Translations under genes and position numbers: made by a program
The notes under the pieces: model-generated
Told to the model about the DNA's origin: nothing
The model's input: the letters and a program-made list of their open reading frames with translations, nothing else
Database searches by the model: none
Assembly (NCBI GenBank): GCA_963666705.2
Contig: CAXXKO010000022.1
Location: forward strand, 1 to 64,000
Source: G963666705 sp963666705
GTDB taxonomy: Bacteria; Pseudomonadota; Alphaproteobacteria; CADEGL01
DNA length: 64,000 bases
Direction of reading: 5' to 3'
Shown here: piece after piece, positions 16,666 through 25,319 of the stretch
Position numbering within the stretch: position 1 is the first letter of the stretch
Layout of the letters: each line of letters opens with the position of its first letter

Positions 16666-16694
16666 TAACTGTAAAATTATTAAAACAACAGTTA
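16666..16694. promoter_or_regulatory. dyad in the hydrolase / CGNR divergent promoter region
   Basis: TAACTGT (16666-16672) and ACAGTTA (16688-16694) are exact inverted repeats 15 bases apart in a strikingly AT-rich 80-base patch between two divergent genes. It is a reasonable operator for the adjacent CGNR protein; this is inferred from position and symmetry only. Confidence 0.45.
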
Positions 16695-16789
16695 TTATCT
16701 CGATCGTAACTTGTCAAGTGGTATTTGGAAGGTTATTTTAGGATCATGGCCGCGTTTGACGGCCGTCGGACTTCATGGAGCGCCGCAAC

Positions 16790-17458
16790 ATGACCGAAGT
16801 CGTCCGTCCGGAGCCGTTCTTCATCGCCGACGACCATGCGCTCGACCTGCTGAACAGTGTCGCCACCCCTTGGGGGACGGCGATTGAGTGGCTCGGCGAT
16901 GGCCGGGATTTGCTCGCCTGGCTCGAACTGGCTGGCTTGGTCCCTCCCGACGTGTCGATGCGGTTTCGTGAGAAGATATCCTCCGATGCGCTTGATGAAA
17001 TCGCCTCTCGGGCGCGCGAATTGAGAGAATGGTTCCGCGAGTTTGTCGCCGCTCACGCGGGCCGGCGGCTTGATCGGTCGGCGCTCGCCGATCTGGACGG
17101 AATCAATCGCCTGCTTGCGTGCGACGAGGCCTATTGTCAGATCGAGCCTGGGGCCATGGAAGCACGGGACTCCACTCAGGCGACCCAGGGCGCGCCCAAA
17201 TCGTCGCTCCAATGGGGACGACATCGGCGCTGGCGTGCTCCTGAGGACCTGCTGTTGCCGATAGCAGAGGCCATGGGCGGATTAATCTGCCGAGCGGACT
17301 TCGAGAGGGTGAAACACTGCGAGGGCCCGACTTGCACGTTGTGGTTCCACGATGTCAGTAAGAACCACACGCGCCGCTGGTGCACGATGGCCGTGTGCGG
17401 CAACAGGGCGAAAGCGGCGACGCACCGCGCGAAAATACGGGACGCTCGCCGCGTCTAG
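16790..17458 (+). CDS. CGNR zinc-finger (ABATE-domain) transcriptional regulator
   Basis: 222 residues from ATG 16790, which has GGAG 9 bases upstream; ATG 16775 is an in-frame alternative without a clear site. The N-terminal segment (FFIADDHALDLLNSVATPWG) is the ABATE-type ligand-binding domain. The C-terminal zinc finger has CEGPTCTLWF followed by RRWCTMAVCGNR, which supplies four Cys and the diagnostic CGNR. Such proteins are putative stress or effector-responsive regulators. It is divergent from the dehalogenase-like hydrolase and probably controls it. Its TAG stop falls within the CTAG at the left border of IS1182. Confidence 0.88.
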   Translation: MTEVVRPEPFFIADDHALDLLNSVATPWGTAIEWLGDGRDLLAWLELAGLVPPDVSMRFREKISSDALDEIASRARELREWFREFVAAHAGRRLDRSALADLDGINRLLACDEAYCQIEPGAMEARDSTQATQGAPKSSLQWGRHRRWRAPEDLLLPIAEAMGGLICRADFERVKHCEGPTCTLWFHDVSKNHTRRWCTMAVCGNRAKAATHRAKIRDARRV

Positions 17459-19046
17459 CAGTCTGTCGGACTTTGGCGGCGTTTTCTTGTAGAATCGCTT
17501 CATGAGCAAATTTGTTGAGTGCGAGCGGGACCAGGCGTTTTTGCTTCCGCCCGATCTTCGGGACTGGATCCCGGAGGATGATCTGGCGCATTTCGTGATC
17601 GAGGCGGTCGAGCGCGTCGACATGAGCGCCTTCAAGGTGAACCGTCGCGGCACGGGGTCGGCGCAGTATCACCCTCGGATGATGCTGGCGCTGTTGATTT
17701 ACTGCTATGCCAACGGGATCTTCTCGAGCCATCGGATCGAGCGCGCGACGCACCGCGATATCGGGGTGCGCTTCGTGGCCGCCAACACCCATCCCGACCA
17801 TGACACGGTCGCGACCTTTCGGCGCGAGAACCTGGCGGCGTTTGGCGAGAGTTTCCTGCGGGTTCTGCTGCTGGCCAGGGAGTTGAAGCTGGTGAAGGTT
17901 GGTGTCGTGAGCGTTGACGGCACGAAGATTGACGCCAATGCGAGCAAGCACCGCTCCGTGAGATACGATCGCGCCGGCGAGTTGATCGATCAGCTGAAGC
18001 TGGAGATCGCGGACCTGATGGGGCGTGCCGAGGCGGCGGACGGTGGCGCGGAGGAGGATCCCCAGGCACTGCCCAAGGAGATCGCGCGCCGGGAGGCTTT
18101 GCGCGACCGGCTGGATGCGGCGCGTCGGCGCCTCGAGGCCCAGGCCCGGGCGCGCCGCGGCGGAGCGGGCGGAATACGAGGCCAAGGTGGCGGCGCGCGA
18201 GACGCGCAAGGGCCGGGCCAAGGGCAAGCACCCGAAGCCGCCCGACGAGGCGCCGCGGGGTGACGAGCAGAGCAACCTGAGCGACCCGGACAGCCGGCTG
18301 ATGCGCAAGAGCACGGCGCACGAGTACCGCCAAGCCTACAATGCCCAGGCCGTGGTGGATGCCGGGGGCTCTCAGCTGATCCTGGGCGCCCGGGTCAGCA
18401 ACTGCGCCAGCGACCGCAATGAGCTGGTGGCGGACATCGCGGCGGTCCCCGCCGCGCTGGGCCGGCCCGGGATGGTGCTGGCGGACAACGGCTATGCCAC
18501 CGGTGACGAGGTTGCGGCGCTTGCCGAGAGCGGCATCGAAGCCCTGGTGGCGACGGCCGGAGCGGGCCACCGGCGGCGCCACGACTTCCGCCCGGCCAAG
18601 GCCGAGGCGCCGGCGAAGGAACCCAAGGCCGAATGGCTCCAGGCCATGGCGGCGAAGCTCGCCAGCGCGGAGGGCCGCGCCCTCTACAGGCTGCGCCAGC
18701 AGACCGTCGAGCCGGTCTTCGGCATCGTCAAGGCGGTCCTCGGCTTCACCGGCTTTTCCCTGCGCGGCCTCGACAAGGTGGCCGGCGAGTGGGACCTGGT
18801 GGCCCTGGCCTACAACTGCAAGCGCCTGCACAAACTCAAGCTGGAGATGGCATCATGAGGGCGCTCTTGGCCCGACAAGGCGCCGCGAAAGCCCGGCCAC
18901 ACCCCCGTGGCACCGGAAATCCGCCGCCGTCTCGACCGTCGCGGACGAAAACCCGCCTTCCAACCGCCTCCCAGCCATGCACCCGAGAAAAGCCCGGAAA
19001 ACCGCTCATCCCGAAATTCCGGACCTCAAGCCCGACAGACTGCTAG
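17455..19046 (+). mobile_element. IS1182 family element
   Basis: Inverted ends CAGTCTGTCGGACTT (17459-17473) and AAGCCCGACAGACTG (19028-19042) are each flanked by CTAG (17455-17458, 19043-19046), consistent with a 4-base target duplication at a palindromic site. The left CTAG supplies the stop codon of the CGNR gene. The single transposase gene is frameshifted. Confidence 0.82.
17502..18858 (+). pseudogene. IS1182 family transposase, frameshifted
   Basis: Frame 1 (17502 to about 18155) begins MSKFVECERDQAFLLPPDLR and carries VGVVSVDGTKIDANASKHRS. The remainder, from RAAAERAEYEAKVAARETRK through MVLADNGYATGDEVAAL and RQQTVEPVFGIVKAVLGFTG to MAS, is in another frame. One indel near 18150-18165, in a GGCCCGGGCGCGCCGCGGC stretch, explains both. 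Together they give a full-length IS1182 transposase. A sequencing error is possible. Confidence 0.85.
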
Positions 19047-19162
19047 TACCCCGCTCGGGTATTTACGGCTGAGGGTGAATGCTGCCCTGCGGATCGCATT
19101 TATCTGTACAGACGGGATCCGGGCCTCAGAGGCAGCTCATATGGTTTACCTGAATGCCTCTT

Positions 19163-19338
19163 ATACCAGCGGCCGATGAGCTTGACTCGTCGACCGCTGG
19201 CAAGCGCGACCGCGCGCCCGAGCCTATGCGAGGCCAGCCTTAGCGGCGCTTGAGCGATATAATAAGCCAAGGGCGCGGATGCGCCCGCCCGGCGCTTGAG
19301 GGAACATACAATGGGTCATTCTTATGGGCCGTTGGTAT
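19163..19338. repeat. small inverted-repeat element (MITE-like), copy 2
   Basis: 176 bases, beginning ATACCAGCGGCCGATGAG and ending GGGCCGTTGGTAT as in the copy at 7704-7850. The two are nearly identical apart from about 29 extra bases here (AGCCTTAGCGGCGCTTGAG and following), a partial internal duplication of GCGGCGCTTGAG. No ORF. It sits between IS1182 and an SDR gene; the rest of 19047-19411 shows no gene. Confidence 0.75.
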
Positions 19339-19411
19339 TAATGGCGGAAATTTGCCGATCGCCGGCCATCGTTCCCCCAAGGATAGCCGCGTCGAGGGTG
19401 AACAAACCGCT

Positions 19412-20173
19412 CTAAATCCCCACGATGACCTGGCCGCCGTTGGGGCTGATCGTCTGGCCGGTGATGAAGTCCGCTTCCGCCGAGGCGAGGAAGGCCACCA
19501 GGGCCGAGACTTCCTCGGGCGCGGCGTAGCGCCGCAGCGGGATCTCCGCCTCCTGGTGACGGCGGCGCCAGTCCGCGTCGGTCAGGGCGAAGGTCATCTC
19601 GGTCATGACCCACCCGGGCGCCACGCAGTTGACTGAGATGCCCCACGGCGCGAATTCCCTGGCCCAGGCCTTGGTCAGGCCGAGGAGCGCCGCCTTGGCG
19701 CCGCAATAATGCGGCCGGCTCGGCACCCCGACCATGCCCTCGATCGAGGCGATATTGATGATCTTGCCAGCGCCGCGCCGCTTCATGCCGGGCACGATCG
19801 CCTGGGTCGCGAAGAACGCCCCCTTCACATGAATGTCGAACATCCGGTCGAAGCCGGCTTCGTCGATCTCCTCCAGCAACACCCCGCCACCGCCGATGCC
19901 GGCGTTGTTGACCAGGATGTCGATCCGCCCGGCCTCCGCCTCGGCCTCCGCGATGGCCGCCGCCATGGCGCCCACGTCGGCGATGTCGGCGAGGATCGCA
20001 ATCGGCTCGTGGCCCTTGTCGCGCAACGCCGCGGCCGTCTCGTGCGCCGCCTCCGCATCGATATCGTGGACGATGATCCGGGCCCCGCGCTCGGCCATCA
20101 CCATGGCGTGGGTCCGGCCCATGCCGCTGCCCGACCCGGTGATCAACGCCACGCGCCCATCAAGCTGCCCCAT
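19412..20173 (-). CDS. SDR family oxidoreductase (FabG-like)
   Basis: 253 residues from ATG 20173, preceded by GAAGGAGGACC. Cofactor motif TGSGSGMG, NNAG, Ser in NIASIEG, active-site YCGAK, and the PG segment VAPGWVMTEM are all present; the C terminus (FITGQTISPNGGQVI) is typical of 3-oxoacyl-ACP-reductase-like SDRs. HDID after beta-2 (Asp) suggests NAD preference. It is downstream of the IPNS-like oxygenase on the same strand, with a 41-base palindrome between them, so they may act in one small pathway. Confidence 0.9.
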   Translation of the reverse strand: MGQLDGRVALITGSGSGMGRTHAMVMAERGARIIVHDIDAEAAHETAAALRDKGHEPIAILADIADVGAMAAAIAEAEAEAGRIDILVNNAGIGGGGVLLEEIDEAGFDRMFDIHVKGAFFATQAIVPGMKRRGAGKIINIASIEGMVGVPSRPHYCGAKAALLGLTKAWAREFAPWGISVNCVAPGWVMTEMTFALTDADWRRRHQEAEIPLRRYAAPEEVSALVAFLASAEADFITGQTISPNGGQVIVGI

Positions 20174-20208
20174 GTGGTCCTCCTTCGAATTTGCGGTTGC
20201 CGGGCCTA

Positions 20209-20249
20209 ATACCAGCGGTCGATGAGTCAAGCTCATCGGCCGCTGGTAT
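20209..20249. repeat. palindrome-only form of the small repeat, possible terminator
   Basis: ATACCAGCGGTCGATGAG and CTCATCGGCCGCTGGTAT flank TCAAG, giving a hairpin of about 18 bp. The sequence matches the left-end palindrome of the 147- and 176-base elements. It lies exactly between two minus-strand genes, and its last base is the first base of the oxygenase stop codon on the plus strand, so it could act as an mRNA hairpin or transcription attenuator. Confidence 0.75.
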
Positions 20250-21232
20250 CAGCCCTCCGGACCCTCCTCCTGCAGGTAGCGGTACACCGCTCTCACGCTC
20301 GCCAACCAATGCGCGCCGACGGTGGTCGGCGGGTACTTGGGCGGGTTGTCGGGGCCGTGGCAGGAGGGCAGGCAGCGCACCTCCGTGTGGGTGTTGCAGT
20401 TGGCGAAGAAGGCGATCGAGTAGCGCTCGCGGCCCGTGGTATTGACGACGCGATGCATCGTGCAGGCGAACCGGTCGTTCGACCAGCGTGCCAGCATGTC
20501 GCCGATGTTGATGACGAAGGTCCCCGGGATGGGCGGTGCTGGGACCCAGACGCCGGCTTGATTGCGGACCTCGAGCCCAGCCACTTCGTCCTGCTTCAGG
20601 ATGGCGAAGCTCTCGTAGTCCGAATGGGCGCCGATGCCGCTGGTGACGTCCGGGTTGTCCGGGTCGGAGCCGGGGTAGTGAAGGACGTTCATGATGCTCG
20701 CCGGACGCTCGAGCTTGTCCGCGAACCAGTCCTCGGGCAGGTCGAGGGCAAGGGCGAAGAGGCCGAACATGCGCCGCGCGAGCGCCGTCATGGCCTCGTA
20801 GTAGCCATAGATGCCGGCGCGGAACGCGGGCCCGAGGTCGGGCCAGACGTTGGGGCCGTAGATGATGTCGCCGGCGAGAAAGTCGGGATCGTCGCTCGCC
20901 CCCTCGGGGCCGACCTTGAAAGCCTCGTTGAGTTCGCGCCGCGCCCCGGGCTCGGCCACGGCGCCGTAGAGGCTCTGGTAGCCTCGGTGATTGGGGGTCC
21001 TGGCGATGTCGACCGCCATCTTGGCGGCGGGCGGCTGAGTGAAGAAGCGGCGCGACTGGGCGAAAGCGCTCTCGATCACAGCCGGCGCGACACCGTGCCC
21101 GGCGACGTAGAGGAAGCCCACCTCCTCGGCCGCGCGCGCCACCTTGCCCGCGACCGCCGCCCGCGCCGCCCCGTCGCCGTCGAGGTATGGGGCGATGTCG
21201 ATGACGGGGATGGTTTCGAACGGTGCTGGCAT
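20249..21232 (-). CDS. isopenicillin-N-synthase-like 2-oxoglutarate/Fe(II) oxygenase
   Basis: 327 residues from ATG 21232 (MPAPFETIPVIDIAPYLDGD), which has GGGAG 9 bases upstream; ATG 21265 lacks one. The N-terminal DIOX_N part (PVIDIAPYL, GFLYVAGHGV) and the catalytic 2OG-FeII part are complete: HSD in GIGAHSDYES, the distal His in FACTMHRVVN, and R-x-S in GRERYSIAFF for 2-oxoglutarate. The bacterial group includes ethylene-forming-enzyme-like and uncharacterised oxygenases. The substrate is unknown. It is upstream of an FabG-like SDR. Confidence 0.9.
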   Translation of the reverse strand: MPAPFETIPVIDIAPYLDGDGAARAAVAGKVARAAEEVGFLYVAGHGVAPAVIESAFAQSRRFFTQPPAAKMAVDIARTPNHRGYQSLYGAVAEPGARRELNEAFKVGPEGASDDPDFLAGDIIYGPNVWPDLGPAFRAGIYGYYEAMTALARRMFGLFALALDLPEDWFADKLERPASIMNVLHYPGSDPDNPDVTSGIGAHSDYESFAILKQDEVAGLEVRNQAGVWVPAPPIPGTFVINIGDMLARWSNDRFACTMHRVVNTTGRERYSIAFFANCNTHTEVRCLPSCHGPDNPPKYPPTTVGAHWLASVRAVYRYLQEEGPEG

Positions 21233-21378
21233 GCGCGTGCTTCTCCCGGCCGTCTCGGTTGGCATGGGCTCGACGCCGACCGGCTACCAGCATACCGGAT
21301 AATGCGCCGGTGGCGACTCGGTCGGTTGACCGATAGCATGAACCCTTTCGAGGGTCGAAAGGCAACAATGGTGGCGCC

Positions 21379-23037
21379 GTGACGGTCGAGCCATCGACAG
21401 ACGAGGCAGATTCCGCGCGCCTCTTCGCGGACGCGCTAGAGCGCCACCGCGCGGGCGACCTCGACGCGGCGGTCGCGGGCTACCGCGCGGCCCTCGCGGC
21501 GCGACCCGATCACGCCGACGCCATCGCCAACCTGGGCGTGGCCCTGCGCGCCCAGGGCGACAACCAGGCGGCGGTCGAGGTCATGCTGGCGGGGGGTGGA
21601 GCGGTGCCCCCAAGCGCCCGAGCTGCGCTACAACCTGGCCAACGGCCTGCGCGACGCGGGAAGCCGCGAAGACGCGGTCGAGCACTATCAGGCGGCGCTC
21701 GCGCTCGACCCCGATCATGCCGGGGCCGCCGCCAACCTCGGCCTCGTGCTCAAGGCCCTGGGCCGGGGGGAAGAAGCGATCCGCCACTACGGCATGGCCG
21801 TCGCCCGCCATCCCTTCTCGGCCGAGCTCTTCAACAATCTCGGCACCACCCTCTGGGACCGGCGACAGGCCGAGGCGGCGGCGGCCTGCTTCCGCCGCGC
21901 CGTCGCCATCCGGCCCGATTTCCCGGCGGCGCTCGCCAACCTCGGGCTCGCGCTCAACCTGCTCGGCGACTACGAGGCGGCGGCCGCGTGCTATCGCCGC
22001 GCGCTCGCCACCGAGCCCACCTTCGCCCAGGCCCATGCCGGCCTTGGCCAGAGCCTCGTGAGCCTGGGGCGCCTCGACGAGGCGCTGGCCTGCTTCGAAG
22101 TGGCCCTCGGCCAGGACGCGGGCGAGATCGACGCCCTCCTCGGCCGCGCCCGGGCCCTCCTGCTGGCCAGCCGCCTGGCCGAGGGCTGGGTCGAATACGG
22201 GGCGCGGCGCAAGGCCCCGGCGCCTGGGCACCCAGCTACCTCCGCCCGCAATGGGACGGTGGCCCCCTCGACGGCCGCACCGTCCTGCTCCATGGCGAGC
22301 AGGGGTACGGCGATATCCTTCAGTTCGTGCGCTACGCAACCCTCGTCGCCGCGCGTGGCGGCCGGGTCGTGGTGCTGTGCCCGCGCCCGCTCGCGCGCCT
22401 CCTGGCCACGGCCGCGGGCGTCGACGCGGTGGCCGTCGCGGGCGAGCCGCTGCCCGCCTTCGATCTCCATCATCCGCTCATGGACCTGCCCATCACCTTC
22501 GGCACCGTGCTCGACACCATCCCCGTCGCGGTGCCCTACCTGCGCGCGCCCGGAGAGGCTGGGCCGCGGGCTCCTGGCTTCCACATCGGCATCGCCTGGC
22601 GCGGCAACCCCCGGCACGAGAACGACCGCAACCGCTCGTGCCCGCTCGAGCGCTTCCTCGGCCTCCTCGACGTGTCCGGCGTCACCCTCCACGGCCTCCA
22701 GGTCGGTGAGGCGGCGGGCGACATCGCGGCCCTAGGCGCGGGCGCGCTGATCGCCGACCGGGGCCAGCACCTCGGCGATTTCGCCGATACGGCGGCGGCG
22801 GTGCGCGACCTCGACCTCGTGGTCAGTGTCGATACCGCGCTCGTCCATCTCGCGGGCGCCCTCGGCCGGCCGGTCTGGACCCTCCTGCCCCATGCCCCCG
22901 ACTGGCGCTGGATGCTGGGACGCCAGGATTCGCCCTGGTACCCGACCATGCGCCTCTTCCGCCAGCCCGCCCCCGGCGACTGGGACGGGGCGTTCACCGC
23001 CGTCGTCGCCGCCTTGCGCGAGGTGGTTGGCGGATGA
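21379..23037 (+). CDS. TPR protein with C-terminal glycosyltransferase-like domain, two compensating frameshifts
   Basis: The outer frame (start 21379) encodes a first TPR unit (AVAGYRAALAARPDHADAIA) and the C-terminal half (RTVLLHGEQGYGDILQFVRY; FADTAAAVRDLDLVVSVDTA; VWTLLPHAPDWRW), typical of TPR-fused GT9/GT41-like glycosyltransferases. Between about 21590 and 22230 the good protein is in another frame: NLANGLRDAG, AVEHYQAALALDPDHAGAAA, NLGLALNLLGDYEAAAACY and more TPRs. The shift points fall in GCGGGGGGTGG and GGCCCCGGCGCC runs, and the two indels cancel. The gene is probably intact in the organism with two assembly errors, or else recently inactivated. Its role may be protein or surface glycosylation. 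Confidence 0.75.
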   Translation: MTVEPSTDEADSARLFADALERHRAGDLDAAVAGYRAALAARPDHADAIANLGVALRAQGDNQAAVEVMLAGGGAVPPSARAALQPGQRPARRGKPRRRGRALSGGARARPRSCRGRRQPRPRAQGPGPGGRSDPPLRHGRRPPSLLGRALQQSRHHPLGPATGRGGGGLLPPRRRHPARFPGGARQPRARAQPARRLRGGGRVLSPRARHRAHLRPGPCRPWPEPREPGAPRRGAGLLRSGPRPGRGRDRRPPRPRPGPPAGQPPGRGLGRIRGAAQGPGAWAPSYLRPQWDGGPLDGRTVLLHGEQGYGDILQFVRYATLVAARGGRVVVLCPRPLARLLATAAGVDAVAVAGEPLPAFDLHHPLMDLPITFGTVLDTIPVAVPYLRAPGEAGPRAPGFHIGIAWRGNPRHENDRNRSCPLERFLGLLDVSGVTLHGLQVGEAAGDIAALGAGALIADRGQHLGDFADTAAAVRDLDLVVSVDTALVHLAGALGRPVWTLLPHAPDWRWMLGRQDSPWYPTMRLFRQPAPGDWDGAFTAVVAALREVVGG

Positions 23038-23040
23038 GCC

Positions 23041-23670
23041 TTACGGCTTGCGCCCACGCGCCGTCATCATGCCCCAGAGCATGCTGACCTTGTAGCGCTC
23101 GACCTCGATACAGGCGAAGCCGGCGGCACGCAGCATCCGGGCGCATTCCTCGCCACCATAGGTGTGGAAGTGGCCCCGGCCGAAGAGGCGCAGCGCCGCG
23201 TCGCACAGCCGGCAGGCGAGGAAGTCGTCGCACCAGTCGGTGATGACCACCGCTCCGCCAGGCGCGAGGACGCGGCCGATCTCGCGCAGCGCCGCCTCGG
23301 GGTGGAGGACGAAGTGCAGGACGCTCGTCGAGATCGCAAGCTCGAAGGAACCATCGGCGAACGGCAGGGACTCGGCCCGTGCTCGCGCAAGCCCGACTTC
23401 GGCGGGAAGCTTCGCCCGGGCGCGGGCCAGCATCTCGGGCGAGAGGTCGACACCGGAGAGTGCTGTGTCCGGAAAGCGCCGCCGAAGAGCGCCAAGCATC
23501 GTGCCCGTGCCGCAGCCGATATCGAGCACCCGGTCGCCGGGCTTGGGGTCGATCCGCGCGAGGGTGCGGGCGGTTGTGGCCTCGACGTAGCGCGCCCAGC
23601 GGCGGTCGTAGTGCCGGGCGAGGCCGGCATATTCCGCGACCACCGGATCCGCACGGCCGGGCACGCGCAC
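23041..23670 (-). CDS. class I SAM-dependent methyltransferase
   Basis: 209 residues. Motif I VLDIGCGTGTMLGAL, a SGVDLSPEML motif II and the AISTSVLHFVLHP/GRVLAPGGAVVITD segments mark a UbiE/Methyltransf_11-type enzyme that moves a methyl group from SAM to a small molecule. It lies 14 bases after the end of another methyltransferase gene on the same strand and converges on the TPR gene with a 3-base gap. The substrate is unknown. Confidence 0.88.
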   Translation of the reverse strand: MRVPGRADPVVAEYAGLARHYDRRWARYVEATTARTLARIDPKPGDRVLDIGCGTGTMLGALRRRFPDTALSGVDLSPEMLARARAKLPAEVGLARARAESLPFADGSFELAISTSVLHFVLHPEAALREIGRVLAPGGAVVITDWCDDFLACRLCDAALRLFGRGHFHTYGGEECARMLRAAGFACIEVERYKVSMLWGMMTARGRKP

Positions 23671-23684
23671 CGCCCCCGCCCGCC

Positions 23685-24582
23685 TCAGCGCCGCGCCGAG
23701 ACGCAGTAGGCCCGGCTCGGCATGCGTATCTTGCCGTCAGGGCCGGTGAAGCGCGCCGCCGCCGCCGCCACGGCCTCCCACGCCGCCGCCTGGCGCGCCG
23801 CCGGTTGGCTGGCGATATTGGCCATGAGGGGGCGGGAGCGGTCCTTGTGGAAGGCGACATATTGTTCGGGGCTCTCGAAGGTGGAAGGTGACGGTCATCC
23901 ATTCGCCACGAATTTGCGCGAGGCCGGCATTCTCGAAGCGGCGCTCGAGCGCGGCCACGTCGGCGAGGGCGAAGGGGGTCTTGGCCCCCTCGTCGGGCGG
24001 CGCCATGCCGAGGGATTCGAGCACCACCCGCGCGGCGAGGCCGAGGGCCGGCGCGCCCTCGGGCGGACCCCAGACGGTGGCGGCCAGGCATCCGCCCGGC
24101 ACCGGGCATTCGCGCAGCCCCGCGAGGACCGAATCGAGCCCGTCCACGAACATGAGGCCCCAGCGGCACAGCACGGCGTCGTAGGCGGCCGCGGACTGGC
24201 CAGCCTCCTCGGCACCCATGCGCCTGAACGCGATATTGGTGACACCGAGCTCGGCCGCCCGGGCGCGGCCGAAACCCAGCATGTCCTCGGAGATGTCGGT
24301 GGCCTCGACGAAGCCCGTCGGTGCTATCCGGCGCGCGGCCGCGATCGCCGGCTCGCCCAGGCCCGTCGCCACGTCCAGCACCCGGTGGCCGGGGGCGAGG
24401 CCCGCCCGCTCGACCATCAAATCGCTCACGGGCTGGGCGGCGTCCTCCATGATGTGGAACCATTTGTGCCAGGCCGCCGCGTGCGCGCCGTCGAAGCGCC
24501 CACTATGTTGGGGCGTGCGTTCGCCATTTTCCGTCAAATTTTCGTCCCTGCTTGGGTTTGCGCGGTGCGGTCTGTTATACAT
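23685..24582 (-). pseudogene. class I SAM-dependent methyltransferase, C-terminal frameshift
   Basis: The frame from 24582 gives motif I VLDVATGLGEPAIAA, VEATDISEDMLGFGRARAAE and FRRMGAEEAGQSAAAYDAVL, a UbiE-like methyltransferase. At about 23880 the frame breaks; the other frame continues FESPEQYVAFHKDRSRPLMA, NIASQPAARQAAAWEAVAAA and KIRMPSRAYCVSARR to TGA at 23685-23687, the expected family C terminus. A one-base indel near TTCCACCTTCGAGAGC is responsible. It is divergent from the Rrf2 regulator, whose start is within 20 bases, so they may share a promoter region. Confidence 0.8.
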
Positions 24583-24599
24583 GATGTGCTTGTGTTTTG

Positions 24600-25073
24600 A
24601 TGCGATCCCAGGGGGTGGGGACAGTGATACTGGGGCTATCGGAAAAGCAGGTCGCCGCCATCGACGCGGTGCTCGACATCGCCCTCCATGGCGGCGCCGC
24701 GGCGGTGCAGAGCGGCGAGATCACCAAGCGCCACGACATCCCGCGCCGCTATTTGGAGCCCGTCCTCCAACAGCTGAGCCGCGCCGGCATCCTCGTCGGC
24801 ATCCGCGGCCCGCACGGGGGCTATCGGTTGGCCCGGGAACGGCGGCGCATCACGCTCGGCGACCTGATCCGGGCCATAGCACCCCCGGAAGGGGCCGGGG
24901 ACGGGGACGGCGCGCGCACCCCGTCGCAGCCGGCCGTGGAAGAGGTGCTGGCGGAGCTCGAGAAGGACGTCATGGCGCGCCTCGACGCCATCTCCGTCGA
25001 GAAGCTGTGCTGGCGCGTGCAGGAAGCCGGCCGCGCCGGCGCCGGCCTCGCAACACACGATTACACCATTTGA
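24600..25073 (+). CDS. Rrf2 family transcriptional regulator
   Basis: 157 residues from ATG 24600; a GTG at 24624, after GGGGGTGGGG, is an equally plausible start (LGLSEKQVAAIDAVLDIAL). Winged helix: SGEITKRHDIPRRYLEPVLQ is the recognition helix and IRGPHGGYRLARERRRITLG the wing. The three clustered Cys of IscR/NsrR types are absent (only one Cys, near the C terminus), so it is more like CymR/Cys-regulating members without an Fe-S cluster. It stands upstream of the sulfite-assimilation genes and probably controls them. Its TGA is the first three bases of a five-copy 10-bp repeat. Confidence 0.85.
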   Translation: MRSQGVGTVILGLSEKQVAAIDAVLDIALHGGAAAVQSGEITKRHDIPRRYLEPVLQQLSRAGILVGIRGPHGGYRLARERRRITLGDLIRAIAPPEGAGDGDGARTPSQPAVEEVLAELEKDVMARLDAISVEKLCWRVQEAGRAGAGLATHDYTI

Positions 25074-25120
25074 CGCTCGGTGACGCTCGGTGACGCTCGG
25101 TGACGCTCGGTGACGCTCGG
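25071..25120. repeat. five exact tandem copies of a 10-bp repeat
   Basis: TGACGCTCGG is repeated five times without change, beginning at the Rrf2 stop codon. One unit is about one helical turn. It lies between the Rrf2 gene and the sulfite-assimilation promoter, so it may be a regulator-binding array or a simple slippage product. Confidence 0.9.
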
Positions 25121-25230
25121 CATCTGACGCGCGGCCGGCCGCGCCCGAATCCGGCCGCATTGCGGTCCCGACTCTATTTCACATATAACAAAAGTAATAT
25201 ATCGCATTATACGGATTTTCTTGTCTTTAA

Positions 25231-25259
25231 TTGACTTCGACACCATTTGCCTGTGAAAT
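25231..25259 (+). promoter_or_regulatory. candidate promoter of the sulfite-assimilation operon
   Basis: TTGACT (25231-25236), 17 bases, then TGAAAT (25254-25259), at the edge of an AT-rich 70-base patch (ACATATAACAAAAGTAATAT) about 60 bases before the CysG-like start. The -35 is good and the -10 weak; position and AT content are the main support. Confidence 0.4.
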
Positions 25260-25319
25260 GCGTCGAACGCGCCGCGCGGCCGCTGGTGGGGCCGCGGGCG
25301 CACCGGGAGAGCCACGGCC

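Noticed and set aside
25071..25120. 10-bp repeats considered as plasmid iterons or CRISPR
   Set aside because: No replication gene is nearby, units are too short for CRISPR and there are no spacers.
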